From the NCBI GenBank assembly GCA_034508935.3, contig CM067444.1:34235193-34299192 (forward strand): a stretch of 64,000 bases of DNA, given 5' to 3'. Positions 59,492 through 64,000 of the stretch are shown here, piece after piece. Below the pieces are notes generated by a model. It was not told the origin of the DNA. It saw only the letters and a program-made list of their open reading frames with translations, and did not search any database. Source of the DNA: Berghia stephanieae. Taxonomy: Eukaryota > Mollusca > Gastropoda > Nudibranchia > Aeolidiidae. Both the position numbers and the translations under genes were made by a program. Within the stretch, counting starts at the first letter, position 1, and each line of letters opens with the position of its first letter.

Positions 59492-62400
59492 CTCCACTAC
59501 CTCTCTTCGTGGGTAGTGTGTGGGCCAAATCTCTGTTCAGTTCGTTGAAACTGAAAACTGTTCATGGATGTAAAAAATTTACTAAGACAATGAAGGACAT
59601 GATTTGGGAATTCTGTCCTTGTTCATTGAACCCGTGAATTTGTCAAATGCTTGTTTGATGAATGCGTGTTTCACTGTATAATCAAAGTTATATTGATTTT
59701 TTTAAAAAAACAGAACAACTTAATCTTAATTTAATTATCATTCATGTCTATCATTTGCTTCTCTTTTTTTTTTTAGAAAGAATGTTATTGAAATATTTAC
59801 TATTTGTGCTAATCATGATCAAGAGGAAAGGGAAATAGTGTTACTACAAGGCTGGCTCCTTGGGGGAATGATTCATGATTCTAATCTTTAGGACAAACAA
59901 TGGGGCAGTGTGGCTCAGCGGTACGGTCTTTGCTTCGTACCCAAAAGGTAACGAGTTCGATCATCCGCCGCTGCACTGTGTGGCCTTGAGCAAGTCACCT
60001 AGCCCTAGCTCACTTTGCGGCGCTGCACTGCGGCTGACGCCTGGGTTATTCCAGCTTTGCCTTGGATTAGACCCTAAAGGCAAATTTCCCCTTGGGGATG
60101 AATAAATGTAATTTTATTTTATTTTTTAAATTTTATTTTAATATGACAGAAGGGTCAAGACATTTACGCTATTTCTTTTAGACCAGAAAATTTGATAGCG
60201 TCTAAATGTACACAGTAAAAATTGTGGCTTAATGTTGTATAATACTCGATATAGAGAAAAGTGACATATAAAAATGTTGAAATATTAAAACATTTTAAAT
60301 ATCTCTGAAAAACAATTAAGGATCTTCAAGATTAAACATAGTAGGTTAGACTGATGCAAATCTATTGAAAAGGACAGGAAAACCAGCTAAATTGAGAATA
60401 ATCGGATCACACATATTTCCTGTGGCGACACATGGGTTTGAAGTATGGATCATCTGAAAGTGCAATAAAGAAAGGATTAATAACTTTGATATGAAATGTT
60501 CTGATGGACTCAGAAGGTCCATGGACAGTGAAAATAAAGAAAGAAATAAGAAATCACATTAAAATAACACCACGGCAGCTGGTGCAAAACATTAAAGCTA
60601 GAAAGTTGAAATATTTTGGACATTTAAAGACACGATGGCTTAGAAATATAAACATAAATGGAAAAAGAAAGAAAGGCCCAGTAAGAAAAAGATGGAAGGA
60701 TAGCAATGGAGAAAGGAGAATTCAAACAATTTTTGAGGGAATCTATGGCTGTACTGGCTCCATCAACTTGTTTATGATAGTTCTCCCTGTTACACACTTT
60801 GAAGTGCTGCATGATGGCCGATGTGCTGGTTTAATCACTCTTCTTGAATTGAAATAGGTCCTGATTACACACGCCTTTGTGGGATGAATTAAGGAAATTT
60901 CTCTATTTTTTATTATTATCGATTTAATGAGTACAGTATATTCAAACTCTTATATATAATGGATACACAATTTATGAATCCGTCTTTAACAAACTATTTC
61001 TGAAATCTCTTTTCTCTCCTCCTTGTACTTCATAGTTTTTGTTCAATCCATAAAATAATGTGTTGTTTATATAATAAACTAAAATTGTATTGTCCCACGA
61101 AAATCAACAAATATGAATTAAACTGTATGGCATCAAAAAATAAACAACAGGATTATTTCCTTTTTTAAACAACAAACTGACGTTTTATTTTTTGTTCATT
61201 TTTCTTTCCAGTACAGTGAATATGTTGTTTTTTGTTCTTTTTTTTCAGTACTGTGAATATTACCCTAATTATGAAAAATGCAAAGCTTGGCTTGAGAAGA
61301 ATGTGCCGAAGGAGTTTGAGAAACTGAGCACTGGTAAAGGTGGATCCAAGTGTACTTATTTTTAATGGTTTTATTGAAACAAAATAGAATAAACACACCT
61401 GTCATTATTTTGTTAAAGGATGTTGAATATAGCACGCAGCAGATCAACAATGGTTAACCCTCCTCCTCCTCACACCCCACCCTCAACTCCCCCATTCTAT
61501 CCACTCAGCAGTGGAGCGGTATCTGTTAGATCTAGTGGGTAATACTTTGCAAGAATTGAAAGTGTATCAAGCAATTGCTATTGTCTGTTTAACGCTATAT
61601 AGGTTGGGATAAACTCCAGCTCCATGGGCTGTACGTGCCCACTCTGGACTTTAAAAGAATTTTATTTTTTAACCTGCTGTTTAAAAACAGTGTTATTATG
61701 TCTCAGTGAATGAGAAGCTGACATTTATATATATTAGGTGAATGCATTTTTCATAGATTCTGTCCCTTAGTCATGTCCATCACTGTGATCACTATAGAGA
61801 CGAAAGTACAATGTTAACATTATTTTTTTTAGGGATTGACGGTTTCCACAACTGAACAAAGCTCACAAAATCACACAATTCGTTAAAGCAAGCCATAAAA
61901 CTGAGATAACATTCCCATGTAAAAAGGTCTTTGTAATTATTCTTTGTTCACCAATCAAGGGACTGAATTTGGTAAATATTGCATTCACTTAAATAGCCAA
62001 AACTATTAAACTTGGGTTATATTTATTAGTTTTATTTAGGAGATAAAGTATCGTTTCTTACAGAACAGGATAAAAGAAAAATGATTTGTATTTTAAATCA
62101 TCTTAACTTTAAATTTACTTTTAGACATCTGATTCTCTCCAGCATATCACCACATAGACACAATGGGTCACATTTTAAAAATATATGTATTTGTAAATAC
62201 AGAAGAAGAAAGCCCTGAGGCCAAAGATGATGGGGCCAAGGGAGAGAAGAAAAGACAGACCCGGGGAGGAAAGGCCATGATGAAGACTAAGAAGAAAGTC
62301 GAGCCCCAGGGAATCAAACTGTGGAGTCAATCAAGAGGCAAGAAGAGGAAAGTCACAATCGTTGGTGGATTAGCCTCATATGGTAAGTCATACGTTTACT

Positions 62401-64000
62401 TTAATTGGTCGTCAATGTAACGAATGATAATTGGTGGGTGGGTGGCGCTTGTATGCTTTCATCAAGCTTATAAATACAGTCTTGTATCTCCAATCTAAAC
62501 ACCTCCATTCCCAGCAATTTGTCTGGATTACAGAGACATCCGGATTGTGGAATCAGTCCATTAAGTGTACAAATAAAGGAGAGAGAAAAAATCCATCCCG
62601 CCTTTGCGGATAATTGAGAAATCCAGATTTGAGAGACGCAACTGTACAGAACTCCCTGATTCTAGCATGCTCTGCAATATATCACGCTGGATTGATGTTT
62701 CAGCACATTCAGATTCTAGCAGGCTGTATGTCTTCTCTTTCGAGTGTGCAAGAATCACGCTAGTACTGTAACGGTAACAATACTAAAAAGGAATCGAAGC
62801 TTCAATATAATTTATGAAGACAGGTGATGTGTAATTATTATTGTTTTTTATTTCTTTGAGCTTCAACAAGCAGCAACATTTGCATTTCATCAAGCTTGTA
62901 GATGTAAAAAAATTATATTTGATGTCCATTTTTGATTGCTCTTGGTTTTCTTTCTTTTTTTTTTCTCTCTTACCATTATGATAGAATAACATTGGGAGAG
63001 AAAAAAATTCCATTGTCTTTTTGACAAATCTTTAACCGTTCAATAGTTTTTTTTTTTTGTGAACTTTATGAAACAGTAGGGGTCCAGATAGCTCAGTTGG
63101 TAAAGCACTCACTTCAACGCAAAAGGACTTGTCTGGAATCCAGCTCCATGGGCCTGGTGGCTTTGAAGAACTACTTTTTTTAAAGCAGTGATTTGTAAGA
63201 TTTCTTTTGATTGATAATTTTGTTGCCTTCATAACAATTAGATGGTATTGAAGTTGAAGACAAAAGCAATATTATTTCATTCCCTGTGGTAAACCACGTT
63301 GAACAAATGTCATTCATTAAACGGATATAGCTGTATTGTAAATATCACTTATCAAGTAGTGCACCACTAATCATAGGAATTGTTATTTTCCGTGTAAATC
63401 ACATGCTGATCAGTTTGTTTTGTTGACACCAAAATTAACCATTTCATTATCATCCGTTCATTTGATAAAATGTTATAAGTGATACGTGCTACGAAGGCTG
63501 TAAGTTTAACTTTCTCTTCTTTTCTCTGATGCATAATGCAATCATACTCATTCTTTCATTTTTTTCTTGCTTTTTTTTTCTCAATTTGATGGTCTTGTGC
63601 GGCTATGAATGTGTGACACTCGCCTTTGGATCGGAAGGTCCTGGGTTTGAGTCCACTGCGTTGGAAATGGCTCTTTACTCACATTCTCTCACTGTATTCA
63701 GGTGTAAAATGAGTACCTGGCTGTTAACAGTGTTGTCTCTGTTGAAAAAACCCTGTAATTTTGTCGAACAGGCATCACATCTCATCCTGCATTTCAAGTG
63801 TTGCTGTTGACAAGAGACCCCTTTGTAAAGCTTTTTGAGCATGTTTAGTGGATATTGAGCTATTTAAAAACACGTTTATTTGTTGTTTTTTTTTTTTTTT
63901 TTACAGAGATTGACTTGAAAGAAGCAAGTAAATTTTTTGCCGGTCGATTTTCCTGCGGTTCGTCAATCAATGAGGATGAGATCATCATACAGGGGGATGT
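58415..64000 (+). CDS. DENR: DENR, density-regulated re-initiation factor (3' end outside window)
   Basis: Exons 58415-58505 (start ATG, with acceptor at 58400), 58877-58896 (20 nt), 61249-61333, 62203-62382 and 63907 to the window edge, all phases consistent. The product starts [18 protein letters not shown] zinc-binding Cys set follows (YCGECSVPIE then [19 protein letters not shown]-x2-C-x6-C-x8-C), then a Lys/Glu linker ([20 protein letters not shown]), a basic [14 protein letters not shown] strand, and the SUI1/eIF1-like domain [36 protein letters not shown] pairs with MCTS1 to recycle 40S subunits and restart translation after short upstream ORFs. About 156 of roughly 195 residues are inside the window. 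Confidence 0.97.
58575..58595. repeat. Poly-G tract in DENR intron
   Basis: About 18 G in a row in the first coding intron. Confidence 0.9.
58877..58896 (+). CDS. DENR: DENR 20-nt microexon
   Basis: AATGCAGTGTACCAATTGAA between CCCCAG and GTAAGT. With the G left by the previous exon it encodes ECSVPIE, completing the first zinc-binding Cys pair. It was found from protein homology, not from length. Confidence 0.9.
59001..59066 (+). other. DENR: Possible 66-nt cassette exon in DENR intron
   Basis: GAATTTCAG|TATAACATGC at the left and ACGGCT|GTAAGG at the right. 22 codons, no stop, phase 0 to 0, reading [20 protein letters not shown] then TA. It lies between the microexon and the YCEY exon. 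Inclusion would put 22 residues between the second and third zinc-binding Cys. Confidence 0.4.
59318..59510. repeat. G-runs and (CT)n tract in DENR intron
   Basis: Several G-runs (59322-59358) then CT dinucleotides (59418-59500). Glycine- or serine-rich frames here are artefacts. Confidence 0.95.
59893..60125 (+). mobile_element. SINE family C (tRNA-derived)
   Basis: Head GTGTGGCTCAGCGGTACGGT, B-box ACGAGTTCGATCA, then TTGAGCAAGTCACCTAGCCC and CTGCGGCTGACGCCTGGG, ending in CCTTGGGGATGAATAAATG plus a T/A-rich tail. Complete or nearly so. Confidence 0.88.
60340..60765 (+). mobile_element. RTE-like LINE fragment
   Basis: Broken frames: [10 protein letters not shown] (YGSETW box), [49 protein letters not shown]. 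The C-terminal part of an RTE-type reverse transcriptase, in a DENR intron. Confidence 0.75.
61490..61650 (+). mobile_element. SINE family A, headless
   Basis: CCACTCAGCAGTGGAGCGGT, TATCAAGCAATTGCTATTGTC and GATAAACTCCAGCTCCATGG match the A body and tail. Confidence 0.7.
61660..62195. other. DENR: DENR intron, nothing recognised
   Basis: AT-rich intron sequence up to the acceptor TTTGTAAATACAG at 62202. Confidence 0.6.
62383..63060. other. DENR: DENR intron, nothing recognised
   Basis: 62560-62770 has short CAGATTCTAGCA and AGAATCACGCTAG words that may be an old repeat. No frame. Confidence 0.5.
63078..63165 (+). mobile_element. SINE family A head with fused tail (internally deleted)
   Basis: GGGGTCCAGATAGCTCAGTT, GGTAAAGCACTC, then directly the tail AATCCAGCTCCATGGGCCTG. 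The middle of the element is missing. Confidence 0.75.
63595..63870 (+). mobile_element. SINE family B
   Basis: TGCGGCTATGAATGTGTGAC head, B-box GGGTTTGAGTCCACTG, TGTTAACAGTGTTGTCTCTG, TAAAGCTTTTTGAGCATG. It ends about 35 bp from the DENR acceptor tract at 63906. Confidence 0.85.

Overview
This is a repeat-rich, AT-rich animal nuclear window. Genes are split by introns with GT-AG junctions, and there are many trinucleotide arrays, tRNA-derived SINEs, fold-back MITE-like elements and several lineages of LINE. The gene content is general metazoan. The repeat style (RTE, jockey-like, CR1 and L2-like LINEs, tRNA SINEs, long TAA/TAG arrays) suits a marine invertebrate such as an echinoderm, hemichordate or mollusc, but nothing here fixes the phylum. 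No LTR element, provirus, CRISPR array or prokaryotic operon was seen. Host genes: (1) minus strand, about 0.1-14.1 kb: a thirteen-exon SLC13 (DASS/NaDC/INDY) sodium-coupled carboxylate or sulfate transporter, nearly complete, lacking only its first coding segment. (2) Minus strand, about 24.0-40.2 kb: a fourteen-exon CCDC62 orthologue. It is recognised by its N-terminal coiled coil and conserved C-terminal peptide, and is much enlarged by a 3.2-kb central exon. (3) Plus strand, 58.4 kb to the right edge: DENR, the density-regulated re-initiation factor, cut off inside its SUI1 domain. CCDC62 and DENR are, as I recall, neighbours in the human genome (12q24.31), so this looks like conserved microsynteny, here head-to-head across about 18 kb of inserted repeats. 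Layout: 0-14 kb is SLC13 with introns full of MITEs, a non-autonomous hAT element with a perfect 8-bp target duplication, SINEs and triplet arrays. 14.1-23.9 kb is a repeat graveyard (RTE and jockey-like LINE pieces, a CR1 3' end, SINEs, long TAG and TAA arrays). 23.9-40.2 kb is CCDC62, with a nearly perfect inverted SINE dimer in one intron. 40.2-53.5 kb holds a possible 5' exon inside an inverted-repeat-bounded segment, low-complexity DNA, a nearly whole L2/CR1-group LINE on the minus strand, and an unrecognised open frame with a 27-bp minisatellite. 53.8-58.0 kb is a CR1 LINE on the plus strand, immediately ahead of DENR. Several otherwise good reading frames (SLC13 exon 4, twice in the CCDC62 giant exon, and the L2-like LINE) break by what looks like one missing base. 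This is compatible with residual assembly indels as well as real mutation. The three host genes have no obvious shared pathway: a membrane transporter, a coiled-coil protein of germ cells, and a ribosome-associated initiation factor.
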